Position numbers and translations under genes: made by a program. Positions 1-8,178 of a stretch of DNA of 64,000 nucleotides are shown here, in pieces. The stretch is from Caldicellulosiruptor bescii DSM 6725. Lineage in GTDB: Bacteria; Bacillota; Thermoanaerobacteria; Caldicellulosiruptorales; Caldicellulosiruptoraceae. The notes beneath the pieces are model-generated. The model was not told the DNA's origin and did not search any database. It saw only the letters and a program-made list of their open reading frames with translations. The stretch is from the NCBI RefSeq assembly GCF_000022325.1, contig NC_012034.1, forward strand, positions 2,293,501-2,357,500. Reading direction: 5' to 3'. The stretch's first letter is position 1; each line of letters begins with the position of its first letter.

Positions 1-1238
1 ATTCGCTGAAGTCCTGCAGGGTTTGCAAATGTTGCAATCGCAATCTGACCAATTAGCTGGTTCAAACCATTTGAATATACACCTGTTATCTTACCTGATG
101 CATCAACGTTAAATCCTTGAAGACTTCCTGCACTGTACCCTGTCATCTGCGCAACTCTTATTGAACTTTCCATATTACCAAATTGAGTTATATTCTTCAA
201 GAAAAAGGCAATGTTTGTGGCATCATTCACATCAAACTGAGAACTATTAACTTTTAATGTAACAGGATTCACAACATTGTTCTTGAAATTAATTGTAAAT
301 GTACCGTTTTGTGTATTAATAAACCTTCCACCCGTTATAGCAATTCCTTCTACATCAGGTGTATTTTCATCATCAAGCACCTTTCCTGCTTGTCCAAATG
401 TTATTGTTCCTCTTGCAATAAAGTTGTCATAGTCATTGTTTGCCTCTATCATATCATCAACATATACATATGCTTCTTGTGGATTTTGGGCAGTACCTAT
501 ATTCTTCTTTACCCTCGGAGCATCCACAAACCATTCCCATGTGTTATCGCCTGTTTTTATAAAAGTGAGCTGTAACGTGTGTTCTTTGCCCTGTGAATCG
601 AAAATCTTAAAACTTGTTGAATATTTGCTATCGGCAGGCACGTTCAATAAATCTTCAAATTTTGTTATTTGACCTGAATATATTTTTGTATCCGCGCTTA
701 GGTTCCCGTCAAAACTAATCTTATCTGTTGCCTTTGGAGGTAAAGTTGGAAATGCAAGTATGTTGATCTTTGAAGGCGATTTTGTTGTATCAATTTGATT
801 GTTTACAGGATCATACATCCATCCCAGAACATTTAATCCTGTTGCGGTCACTAAATTCCCCATCTTGTCTAAACTGAAATTCCCCGCTCTGGTGAATCGC
901 GGAGCTTTTCCGTCCCCTCCCACAACAAAAAATCCATCACCTTCAATTGCAAGGTCTGTTGGATTATCTGTTCTCTGAAGGCTTCCTCTTGTCATGTTCA
1001 TATCAACAGAGGCAACCGACACACCAAGACCAATCTGCATAGGGTTTGACCCGCCTCGACCTGACGCTGTATCTGGTGCTGACGCTGACTTTAAAACAGA
1101 AGCAAATACAGAGGCAAATGTCACTCTGCTTGACTTAAACCCCACTGTATTTACATTGGCGATGTTATCACCAATAACGTCCATTCTTGTCTGGTGAGCG
1201 CGGAGAGCAGAGATAGATGAAAACATTGACCTCATCAT
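1..1238 (-). CDS. flgE: Flagellar hook protein FlgE (C-terminus beyond window)
   Basis: FlgE polymerises outside the cell into the hook joining the flagellar rod to the filament. The frame starts at ATG 1238 (a second ATG follows directly) and is still open at the window start, so about 412 residues are visible. The N-terminus (SALRAHQTRMDVIGDNIANV, then NTVGFKSS) is the conserved rod/hook family segment, and the last visible residues (QIAIATFANPAGLQR) are the conserved segment that precedes the FlgE C-terminus. A GGGGGA run lies about 13 nt upstream of the start, a slightly long spacing. It is the last visible gene of the flagellar operon and is separated from the preceding gene by about 125 nt that hold two hairpins. 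Confidence 0.93.
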   Translation of the reverse strand, partial: MMRSMFSSISALRAHQTRMDVIGDNIANVNTVGFKSSRVTFASVFASVLKSASAPDTASGRGGSNPMQIGLGVSVASVDMNMTRGSLQRTDNPTDLAIEGDGFFVVGGDGKAPRFTRAGNFSLDKMGNLVTATGLNVLGWMYDPVNNQIDTTKSPSKINILAFPTLPPKATDKISFDGNLSADTKIYSGQITKFEDLLNVPADSKYSTSFKIFDSQGKEHTLQLTFIKTGDNTWEWFVDAPRVKKNIGTAQNPQEAYVYVDDMIEANNDYDNFIARGTITFGQAGKVLDDENTPDVEGIAITGGRFINTQNGTFTINFKNNVVNPVTLKVNSSQFDVNDATNIAFFLKNITQFGNMESSIRVAQMTGYSAGSLQGFNVDASGKITGVYSNGLNQLIGQIAIATFANPAGLQR

Positions 1239-1285
1239 GGCTTTAATAAAATCCCCCTTTTCATCTGAAATTGCATCCTTTTTGT

Positions 1286-1353
1286 GGGCCTTCCTTCTGT
1301 CAGTCAGAAAGGCCCTTTAATTGGGGGACCTCCTATTTTCAGGTCCATCCCCC
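1286..1353 (-). other. Two consecutive hairpins between TIGR02530 gene and flgE
   Basis: Read on the minus strand, the first hairpin (1323-1353) pairs GGACCT with AGGTCC and can be extended by GGG/CCC. The second (1286-1315) pairs GGGCCTT with AAGGCCC, with an inner TCTG/CAGA stem. Neither is followed by a clear U-run, so neither looks like a standard terminator. They sit in the only long gap of an otherwise tight operon. A role in mRNA processing or differential expression of flgE is inference. Confidence 0.5.
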
Positions 1354-1363
1354 ATTGTCAATT

Positions 1364-1735
1364 TTAAATCATCAGCACACCATCAATATTTGTGAATATG
1401 TTATCTTTCAAGCCTGACATATCTTTTACAGTTACAACAACCTTGTTTTTAATATTTACTATATACGCCTTGTTCCCATCTAAAACCAGTACATCATTTT
1501 TAAGACCTTTTTGCTCAGCCTTCTTCACAGCCTCTTCAATCTTGCTTAAGGTAACCTCATCCAAATTTATATTCTGAAATTTTAACCTTTCGCTTGCATG
1601 TTTTGAGATTTTAAGCGTTTGAGAAAAAATACTTGCAAAACTTTCTGTTGCTTTCTTTGGATTAGTTGAAACAAAACCTTCAAGTTTCCCACCAGTAATA
1701 CCTTTTATATTATTATTTACTGTCATCCTTCTCAT
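1364..1735 (-). CDS. Flagellar operon protein, TIGR02530 type
   Basis: A 123-residue protein of the small family regularly found between flgD and flgE in Firmicutes flagellar operons (TIGR02530). The visible signature is KHASERL near residue 46, followed by an alternating charged helix and a short beta-rich end (VLVLDGNKAYIVNIKNKVV). The role is not established; position suggests hook assembly. The start ATG overlaps the flgD stop by 4 nt (ATGA), and GGGAGA lies just upstream, indicating translational coupling. Confidence 0.85.
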   Translation of the reverse strand: MRRMTVNNNIKGITGGKLEGFVSTNPKKATESFASIFSQTLKISKHASERLKFQNINLDEVTLSKIEEAVKKAEQKGLKNDVLVLDGNKAYIVNIKNKVVVTVKDMSGLKDNIFTNIDGVLMI

Positions 1736-2226
1736 TCTCCCTTTTGCAAGGAGCTTAGTATCTCAAGCAGGTCTTCCTTTGAAGGTACTTTACTTAGAAG
1801 ACTTGATATAACCTCCTCAAAATAAGAATGATAAACCTCTTTTACATTATCAAAAAGTACTTCGGTGCCGTTTACTTTTAAATATACCTTGCTACCATCT
1901 ACTCTTATACTGTCAATTCTCCCCTCTATGGTCTTTGATGTGTCTGCCGGATTTGTCGCTACAACATATCTTCCTATCATGCTCTGAGCTTTCAAAAATT
2001 CAAATGACTCATTCAAGTTTTGCATCTGTTCAAGCGCAGAAAACTGAGCAAGCTGAGCAACAAATTCTTTGTCCTCCATTGGTTTTAATGGGTCCTGATA
2101 CCTTAGTTGTGTGACTAAAAGATTTAAAAACTCCTGTTTGCCAAGAACATTTTTACCCAATGATGTAGCTGAACCTTGAGTTGAATTTGATATATTTGTA
2201 TTATTACTTACAATTAAGTTGGACAT
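1732..2226 (-). CDS. flgD: Flagellar hook-capping protein FlgD
   Basis: FlgD is the temporary cap on which FlgE subunits assemble. The diagnostic segment is at residues 29-60: KQEFLNLLVTQLRYQDPLKP followed by EDKEFVAQLAQFSALEQM. At 164 residues it is shorter than enterobacterial FlgD (about 230) and keeps the N-terminal conserved part plus a short beta-rich tail, as is usual in Clostridia. It lies 12 nt after fliK and overlaps the next gene by 4 nt. Confidence 0.94.
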   Translation of the reverse strand: MSNLIVSNNTNISNSTQGSATSLGKNVLGKQEFLNLLVTQLRYQDPLKPMEDKEFVAQLAQFSALEQMQNLNESFEFLKAQSMIGRYVVATNPADTSKTIEGRIDSIRVDGSKVYLKVNGTEVLFDNVKEVYHSYFEEVISSLLSKVPSKEDLLEILSSLQKGE

Positions 2227-2238
2227 CTCTTTTTCACC

Positions 2239-3777
2239 TCAAGCTTTCAAGTTAAGAATACTTTCATTTATCTCATAAATCAAACTCTCTATACTTCTGA
2301 TACTCTCCTCATTACCTTGAACAATCAAATTTTTTCTTTGAGAAAACCTCTGCTGTTCTTGATTCTGCTGACCAGTAAAATTTCCTCCCAAGCTTACATT
2401 AAGTTGTGATATATTTATTCCCTGGTCTTTGAGTATAGTAAGAAGAGTATTCAGTGACCCTTCTATGATTTCTTTAACATGCGGCGTTGTTACAATGAGA
2501 TTCCCAAAAATCTTTCCGCTACTATCTTTGCTCAGTTCAATCACAACACTTCCAAGCCACTCAGGTTTTATGCTCACCTGCAATGTAGTCAAATTCTGTC
2601 TACTGACTACAGAAATTTTTTCTGCAAGCTGATTAATTATAGACATTCTGAGATCTTTTATTATTCTGTCATTTTGGGAAGGTGTTGTGTTCTCTATATT
2701 CTCTACCTTGTTCTGAAAAGCAAAAACATGCTGTCTCAAATCTAAGGTTTTAACTTCTCCTTTTTGGTCATTTATGCTACTGCCTTCATCTTTTTTCAAC
2801 AAGGTTGAAAAAACTTTGTTAAAATCACCATCATTTGAACCTATACCATTAAAATTGCTGTTCCCTTTTTCGGCTATTTGTACTCTCTCTGGACTCTCCA
2901 TATTAAAACTATCTACTATTTTTTGCACATTTAATCTTTTAGCAATATTCTCAAGCTCATTTAAAACATTCTTTAAAATCTCTTTTCCACCACTTGCTTC
3001 AGACAAAACTTTGAAGCTTTGACCTTCCTGTGCAAAAAGATTTATAAAACTTTTAACCCATGAACTATCATCCGATTTAACATCAAATATCTGTTTTTCC
3101 CCTTCTTTTTCAAGCAAGACCTCTTTTAACAACTCAAAAATATTTTCTCGATTAACTTCACTTCCTTGCACATAGATAAAATTTTGAACTTGCTGATTTT
3201 GAGTATCTTTAACCATTTTTTGCAATATATTGTGTAAAATTTTCGTAATTGTTGTTTTATTGCTTTGATTAATGTTTAAATTTAAATATTGATCTAAATC
3301 CACATCCATCTTTAGTGATTGCAGCTGCGAATTTAAAAAGTTTGTCTCTTGGATGCTACTATTCTGAAAAAGCTTGTCTAAATTAAACTTGTCCAAGCTT
3401 TCACCGCTTTGTATCAAATTAAAAATTAGCTGTAAAAATTCCATCACCTGAGCTTGCAATGATTGAATTTCAGCCCTGTTTTCTAAGTCTGAGTTTGTAC
3501 CGTCTGGCAATTCTTTAGAAAAAGGTGTATCTACGTGCAAGTTTTGGTTCTCATTTTGAAATTGTCTTTTAGAAGTTACAATAGCTGCTCTGTAGCTTTC
3601 TTCTGCATTTTTTTGTAAACTATTACTTTTATTGTCTGTATCTTTTGCAATGTCAGATGCCTTTTTGAAAACATCTTTAAATGATATACTGTTTTCCTGC
3701 CTATCTTTTGTCTTTGATGTCGCAGAGAATGTTTTTAAAAACAGCATATTAGTGTTAACAATGTTCTGTGTGCCCAC
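2239..3777 (-). CDS. fliK: Flagellar hook-length control protein FliK
   Basis: FliK measures hook length and switches export specificity from hook to filament subunits. The long N-terminal two thirds are low-complexity and rich in N, Q, S and K. The conserved C-terminal Flg_hook domain is at about residues 390-465 (LQVSIKPEWLGSVVIEL, then LKDQGINISQLNVSLGG), followed by a Q-rich stretch. 512 residues is within the family's variable range. The start is GTG 3777 behind an AAGGAGGGAG region. The place between the ylxF/motE-like gene and flgD matches B. subtilis. Confidence 0.92.
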   Translation of the reverse strand: MGTQNIVNTNMLFLKTFSATSKTKDRQENSISFKDVFKKASDIAKDTDNKSNSLQKNAEESYRAAIVTSKRQFQNENQNLHVDTPFSKELPDGTNSDLENRAEIQSLQAQVMEFLQLIFNLIQSGESLDKFNLDKLFQNSSIQETNFLNSQLQSLKMDVDLDQYLNLNINQSNKTTITKILHNILQKMVKDTQNQQVQNFIYVQGSEVNRENIFELLKEVLLEKEGEKQIFDVKSDDSSWVKSFINLFAQEGQSFKVLSEASGGKEILKNVLNELENIAKRLNVQKIVDSFNMESPERVQIAEKGNSNFNGIGSNDGDFNKVFSTLLKKDEGSSINDQKGEVKTLDLRQHVFAFQNKVENIENTTPSQNDRIIKDLRMSIINQLAEKISVVSRQNLTTLQVSIKPEWLGSVVIELSKDSSGKIFGNLIVTTPHVKEIIEGSLNTLLTILKDQGINISQLNVSLGGNFTGQQNQEQQRFSQRKNLIVQGNEESIRSIESLIYEINESILNLKA

Positions 3778-3822
3778 CTTATTTTTCTCCCTCCTTTCTT
3801 ATTAAAATTTCAAATTTTAAGA

Positions 3823-4653
3823 TTATCTAAACGCTGAAAGGCTGGACGTAACCTTTGCAGCATTTTCAGCGCTCATATTACTAATTATCTGCGAAGATGT
3901 CTTTGTATCAAGTGACTTTAATATTCTTACCACTAATGTGTATTTTGTATTATCACTCATCATATTTTCAAATATTGACGCTGCAACTTTCGGGTCAATG
4001 TTTTTATAGATGTTTGTCAAAATAGAGATATCTTCAGAATTTGTCTTTTGATTTGAGTTTGAAATCCCTAATAATTTTATCGTCTTCTCAGGTGCAATAT
4101 TTGATAGTATCTCCGATGCAGTCTCAGACGGTATAGCTGAAAGCACATCATTTGCCATCTGACTATTTGTGTCTAACAAGTTCTCAACTATCTTTGCAGC
4201 TTTTTTTGAGTCCATATTTTGAAGTAAACTTGCAAAATATTTTGTCCTGTTTTGAATATCTTGCTGCTTTGAAGTAAGGTCTGTGATTTTCATAGTCAAA
4301 TCTTCTATTCTCTTTTGCAAATCAGCATTTTGTTTTTCCAGCAAAGAAAGTTTTGATTGCAGAGCCTCTTTCTGTTTTTGAAGGTCAGCAATCTGCTTTT
4401 TATAAACCTTTTGCATATCTACAGTCTGTGTCTTATTTGTACTTTTTGCAAAAGGAGTCTTCTTTAAAATCCCATCTAAAGCGGTCTTTGCACCAAAAAG
4501 ATTAAAATGCACTGTGGCAAATGACGCTCCAGCAAAAATTAGAAAAATTGCCAAGAATACTAATAAGCCCTTTCTCTTTTTCTTCTCTTTCTTTTTTGGC
4601 TTATTTTCAGCTGTCAAATCCTCTACAACTTTAGTCTCTGCCACTTCTATCAC
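3823..4653 (-). CDS. MotE/YlxF-like flagellar protein
   Basis: Lysine-rich cytoplasmic N-terminus, one membrane helix at about residues 27-47 (GLLVFLAIFLIFAGASFATV), a coiled coil at about 85-145 (QKEALQSKLSLLEKQNADLQ), then an MgtE-N/FliG-like helical domain at about 150-276 with DSKKAAKIVENLL, ASEILSNI and DPKVAASIFENMM. This is the architecture of MotE and of B. subtilis YlxF, which lies at the same place between fliJ and fliK. A stator-associated role is family inference. The 5' end overlaps fliJ by 23 nt. GTG 4653 is annotated; GTG 4644 has an equally good GGTGAT site. Confidence 0.82.
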   Translation of the reverse strand: MIEVAETKVVEDLTAENKPKKKEKKKRKGLLVFLAIFLIFAGASFATVHFNLFGAKTALDGILKKTPFAKSTNKTQTVDMQKVYKKQIADLQKQKEALQSKLSLLEKQNADLQKRIEDLTMKITDLTSKQQDIQNRTKYFASLLQNMDSKKAAKIVENLLDTNSQMANDVLSAIPSETASEILSNIAPEKTIKLLGISNSNQKTNSEDISILTNIYKNIDPKVAASIFENMMSDNTKYTLVVRILKSLDTKTSSQIISNMSAENAAKVTSSLSAFR

Positions 4654-5089
4654 CTATACCTTTGTAGATTTTGTATGATACCACTCTATCAAGTTCCTTG
4701 TTCTCAAGCTGTTTTATCTCATTCATCAAATTTATCAAATACTTTTCCTTTAACTTTTCGAACCTTTTCTTTTCAATCATGCTTTCTATTACCTCTTTTT
4801 TCTTCTCCTCAACTCTAATTTGCTGATAGTAAATTAACTGGTTTTGAACATCCATCCTCTTTTTTAGCATGCTGAGAAACTGGGAATAGACTTTCATCTG
4901 CTGTGGCGAAAAACCATTCAAACAAAGACTTTTTAGATCTTCTCTTGCCTTTTTTATATTTTCCTCCAGTTCAAGTTTTTTTTCAATGTATTCATTCAAA
5001 ATCTGATTTTGCTTGGCAAGCTCATTCTTTTTTATTTCTTCAAACTGCGTTTTTATTCTCAAAAGCTGGTCAAATCTAAACTTTTCCAT
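4631..5089 (-). CDS. fliJ: Flagellar export protein FliJ
   Basis: FliJ is the coiled-coil stalk protein of the flagellar type III export ATPase. The 152-residue product is almost wholly predicted coiled coil, begins MEKFRFDQLLRIKTQFEE and has the family size of about 147. Its place directly after fliI supports the call, since sequence conservation in this family is weak. It overlaps the next gene by 23 nt. Confidence 0.85.
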   Translation of the reverse strand: MEKFRFDQLLRIKTQFEEIKKNELAKQNQILNEYIEKKLELEENIKKAREDLKSLCLNGFSPQQMKVYSQFLSMLKKRMDVQNQLIYYQQIRVEEKKKEVIESMIEKKRFEKLKEKYLINLMNEIKQLENKELDRVVSYKIYKGIGDRSGRD

Positions 5090-5116
5090 TTTCTTTTCAA
5101 CCCTTCAAAAAGTGTG

Positions 5117-6412
5117 TTAGGAAATTATAGCCTTTAGCATATCAATCTCCTCTTCAAACTCGAACCTCTCGTCAACATCCTGCCTTAAAAACTGGTTTAT
5201 CCGTGGCACAAGTTCAATTGCTCTATCAATCTCCGGATTTGAACCTTTTGTATACGCACCAATGTTTATCAAATCCTCTGCTTCCCTGTACACAGCTAAA
5301 ACTCGTTTTGTCTCGTTCGCAAGCTCCCTGTGAGAAGGCTCAACAATGTCGTTCATCACCCTGCTAATGCTTGCAAGCACATCAATTGCTGGATAATGGT
5401 TTTTATTAGCTATCGCTCTTGACAGCACAATGTGACCATCCAAAATACCCCGTGCTGTGTCAGTAATAGGTTCGTTAAAATCATCACCGTCAACAAGGAC
5501 AGTAAAAAGAGCTGTGATGGATCCTTTCTGGTTCTTTCCTGCACGCTCCAAAAGTTTTGGCATGATGGAAAACACAGATGGTGTATACCCTCTTGACACT
5601 GGTGGCTCACCAATTGCAAGACCAATCTCCCTTTGGGCCATTGCAAACCTTGTAAGTGAATCCATCAAAAAAAGAACGTCCAGTCCTTGGTCGCGAAAAT
5701 ACTCTGCAATTGCCATTGCAACATATGCTGCCTTAACTCTTTTGAGTGCCGACTCGTCAGAGGTTGCAACTACTACAACAGACCTTTTAAGCCCTTCTTC
5801 TTTCAAATCCTTTTCCAAAAACTCTTTTAGCTCTCTTCCTCTTTCACCAATCAAAGCAAGAACATTGACGTCTGCCTTTGCATTTCGGGCAATCATGCCA
5901 AGAAGGGTACTTTTGCCAACACCGCTTCCTGCAAATATCCCAACTCTCTGTCCCTTGCCAATGGTCAAAAGAGTATCTATTGCCTTTATCCCAAGGGGCA
6001 TTATGGTGTCTATTCTGGGTCTTTCAAGGGGGTTTGGCGCCCTGTTTTCAACAGGGTATTTTATCTTAGATTTTATCTCGCCTTTGCCATCGATTGGTTG
6101 ACCCAAACCGTCAAGGATTCTTCCCAAAAGTTCTTTCCCCACCTTCACCTCAAACATGCTGTCCTGTGCAATCACCTTGCAGCCAGGAAAAACACCTACA
6201 AGGTCAGAGTACGGCATCAAAAGCACTTTATTTTCTTTAAACCCTACAACCTCTGCCAAGGTCTCTGTCTTTGCAGCTTTTATGCGGCACAGAGTCCCTA
6301 TACTAACAGCCGGACCCTGTGATTCTATTGTAAGACCTATAACCTGATTAACAAACCCTGTGAACTGGTAAAAGTTTGTATTTTCAATCTTTGATTTTAG
6401 TTTTTCAATCAT
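5117..6412 (-). CDS. fliI: Flagellum-specific ATP synthase FliI
   Basis: FliI is the hexameric ATPase that energises flagellar protein export at the inner membrane. Walker A is GSGVGKST at about residue 163 and Walker B is VLFLMDSLTRFA. The conserved ERGRELKEF and PPVSRGYTPSVF segments mark the FliI/F1-beta family. I place the start at ATG 6412 with a GGTGAT site, just after the fliH stop; a TTG 12 nt upstream also opens the frame. FliH, FliI and FliJ are encoded consecutively. Confidence 0.97.
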   Translation of the reverse strand: MIEKLKSKIENTNFYQFTGFVNQVIGLTIESQGPAVSIGTLCRIKAAKTETLAEVVGFKENKVLLMPYSDLVGVFPGCKVIAQDSMFEVKVGKELLGRILDGLGQPIDGKGEIKSKIKYPVENRAPNPLERPRIDTIMPLGIKAIDTLLTIGKGQRVGIFAGSGVGKSTLLGMIARNAKADVNVLALIGERGRELKEFLEKDLKEEGLKRSVVVVATSDESALKRVKAAYVAMAIAEYFRDQGLDVLFLMDSLTRFAMAQREIGLAIGEPPVSRGYTPSVFSIMPKLLERAGKNQKGSITALFTVLVDGDDFNEPITDTARGILDGHIVLSRAIANKNHYPAIDVLASISRVMNDIVEPSHRELANETKRVLAVYREAEDLINIGAYTKGSNPEIDRAIELVPRINQFLRQDVDERFEFEEEIDMLKAIIS

Positions 6413-6413
6413 C

Positions 6414-7169
6414 TCAATCACCAATCAAAGATAAAACTATTTCCTGTATCTTTTCAAGTCTCATCTTTACACCTGTTTCGACAAAACCATATGGAGTTTC
6501 AACCACTACATCACCACTTCTCAAGGCTTTGTCAACTTTCACATCTACTTTGTCAATCCCGTCAATCCTCCGTAAAATCTCATCAAGTTTACTATTTACG
6601 TATTCAAAATCTTCCTCGCTAACTCTTAAAGTTAAATTATTTCGAATAGAAAGTTGTAAAATAGCATTTTTAATATACTGCTGTAAAAAGCTTTTATCTT
6701 TTATCTCCCTTTCCAATACCTTTTCTAAAATCTGAGGTACAAGGAGCAAAACCTTGGTCTCAAGGTCTTTGAGTATATTCTCTCTTTCTTTTAATATCAT
6801 TGCCTTTTGAATTTCTATATCCTCAAGCATCTTTTCATACTCTTTTTGAGCATCAAGTAAACCCTTTTCAAACCCTTCTCTGTAACCATCTTCCTGTGCC
6901 TGCTGCAAAATTAGCTGTGCACGAACATTTGCTTCATCTACTATTCTCTGTGCTTCTTCCTTTGCTTTTTTTAAAACCTCTTCAGCTTCTTTTTGAAGAA
7001 CCTCGGCTCTATTTTTTTGCTTTTCAAACTCTTCTTCCTGCTCTTTTAATCTTCTTTCATAGTGCTCAATCTCAGCCTTTGCCTTTATAAGCTTTTCGAG
7101 AAGCACTTTGTAGTTTGTTTCAACTGGATTTTGAATCAGTACCTGGTTATTTCTGATAACATTAGACAA
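6414..7169 (-). CDS. fliH: Flagellar assembly protein FliH
   Basis: FliH binds FliI and links it to the export gate. The 251-residue protein has a long Glu/Lys/Ala-rich coiled coil at about residues 25-130, containing EDGYREGFEKGLLDAQKEYE (the GxxxG-type segment of the family), then a C-terminal domain ending in GDVVVETPYGFVETGVKMRL, a hallmark of FliH. It overlaps fliG by 8 nt. Confidence 0.92.
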   Translation of the reverse strand: MSNVIRNNQVLIQNPVETNYKVLLEKLIKAKAEIEHYERRLKEQEEEFEKQKNRAEVLQKEAEEVLKKAKEEAQRIVDEANVRAQLILQQAQEDGYREGFEKGLLDAQKEYEKMLEDIEIQKAMILKERENILKDLETKVLLLVPQILEKVLEREIKDKSFLQQYIKNAILQLSIRNNLTLRVSEEDFEYVNSKLDEILRRIDGIDKVDVKVDKALRSGDVVVETPYGFVETGVKMRLEKIQEIVLSLIGD

Positions 7170-8169
7170 TTATCTCATCTCCCCCGCCACGAGAAATTAC
7201 AATCTCGCCGGCATCTTCAAGCTTTCTTATAATATTGACAATCTTCTGCTGAGCTTCTTCAACATCACGTATTCTAACAGGTCCCATATACTCCATATCT
7301 TCTTGAATCATCTCTGCCATACGTTTTGACATATTACTAAAGATAACCTTTCGAACCTCTTCAGTCGTGCCTTTTAGTGCAATTGCCAATGTATTGTTCT
7401 CAACCTCTCGCAAAATCCTCTGGATAGACCTGTTGTCAAGTTTAACAATGTCTTCAAATACAAACATGCGTTTTCTAATCTCCTCAACAAGCTCAACATC
7501 TTCAAGTTCTAAAGCTTCCAAAATCCTCTTTTCTGTGCCTCTGTCAACAGCATTCAATATGTCAACAATAGCCTGAATACCACCAACAACTGTGTAATCC
7601 TGCATTACAACAGATGAAAGTTTTTTTTCAAGCACCTTTTCAACCTCGCGTATTACATCAGGCGAGGTTCTGTCCATAAGCGCAATCCTTCGCGCAACAT
7701 CAGCCTGTTTTTCCTGAGGCAGAGAGGCCAACACCTGAGCAGCCTGTTGAGGCTTTAAATACGAAATGACAAGTGCTATTGTCTGCGGATGTTCGTTTTG
7801 AATAAAGTTGAGTATCTGTGATGCATCAGCTTTTCTTATAAAGTCAAAAGGTCTTACCTGCAGCGAGACTGTAAGTTTCTCTATAACCTCTCTTGCCTTT
7901 TCAGGACCAAGTGCCTTTTCTAAAACCTCTTTTGCGTAGTCAATTCCACCTTCGGCAATATATTCCTGCGCAAGACAAAGGTTATAAAATTCTTCTAAGA
8001 TGGCCTGTTTTTGCTCAGGCGATACTGTCCTTATATTGGCTATCTCTAATGTCAGTTCTTCAATCTCTTCTTCTTTTAAGTGCTTAAAAATCTTTGCTGA
8101 CCTCTCAGGTCCAAGCGCAATTAATAGCATAGCTGCCTTTTGCTTTCCTGAAATATTACTTTTTGCCAT
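7162..8169 (-). CDS. fliG: Flagellar motor switch protein FliG
   Basis: FliG forms the torque ring of the switch complex. Its 335 residues carry the N-terminal domain (SGKQKAAMLLIALGPERSA), the middle EHPQTIALVISYL motif (about residue 125, MS-ring/FliM contact) and the C-terminal charged torque helix (about 270-310: RMAEMIQEDMEYMGPVRIRD). Length and domain order are normal. It lies 9 nt after fliF. Confidence 0.97.
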   Translation of the reverse strand: MAKSNISGKQKAAMLLIALGPERSAKIFKHLKEEEIEELTLEIANIRTVSPEQKQAILEEFYNLCLAQEYIAEGGIDYAKEVLEKALGPEKAREVIEKLTVSLQVRPFDFIRKADASQILNFIQNEHPQTIALVISYLKPQQAAQVLASLPQEKQADVARRIALMDRTSPDVIREVEKVLEKKLSSVVMQDYTVVGGIQAIVDILNAVDRGTEKRILEALELEDVELVEEIRKRMFVFEDIVKLDNRSIQRILREVENNTLAIALKGTTEEVRKVIFSNMSKRMAEMIQEDMEYMGPVRIRDVEEAQQKIVNIIRKLEDAGEIVISRGGGDEIIV

Positions 8170-8178
8170 TAAGATTCA

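Noticed and set aside
5457-6101. 214-codon frame antisense to fliI
   Set aside because: It lies wholly inside a conserved gene, has no start site of quality and shows reverse-complement codon bias.
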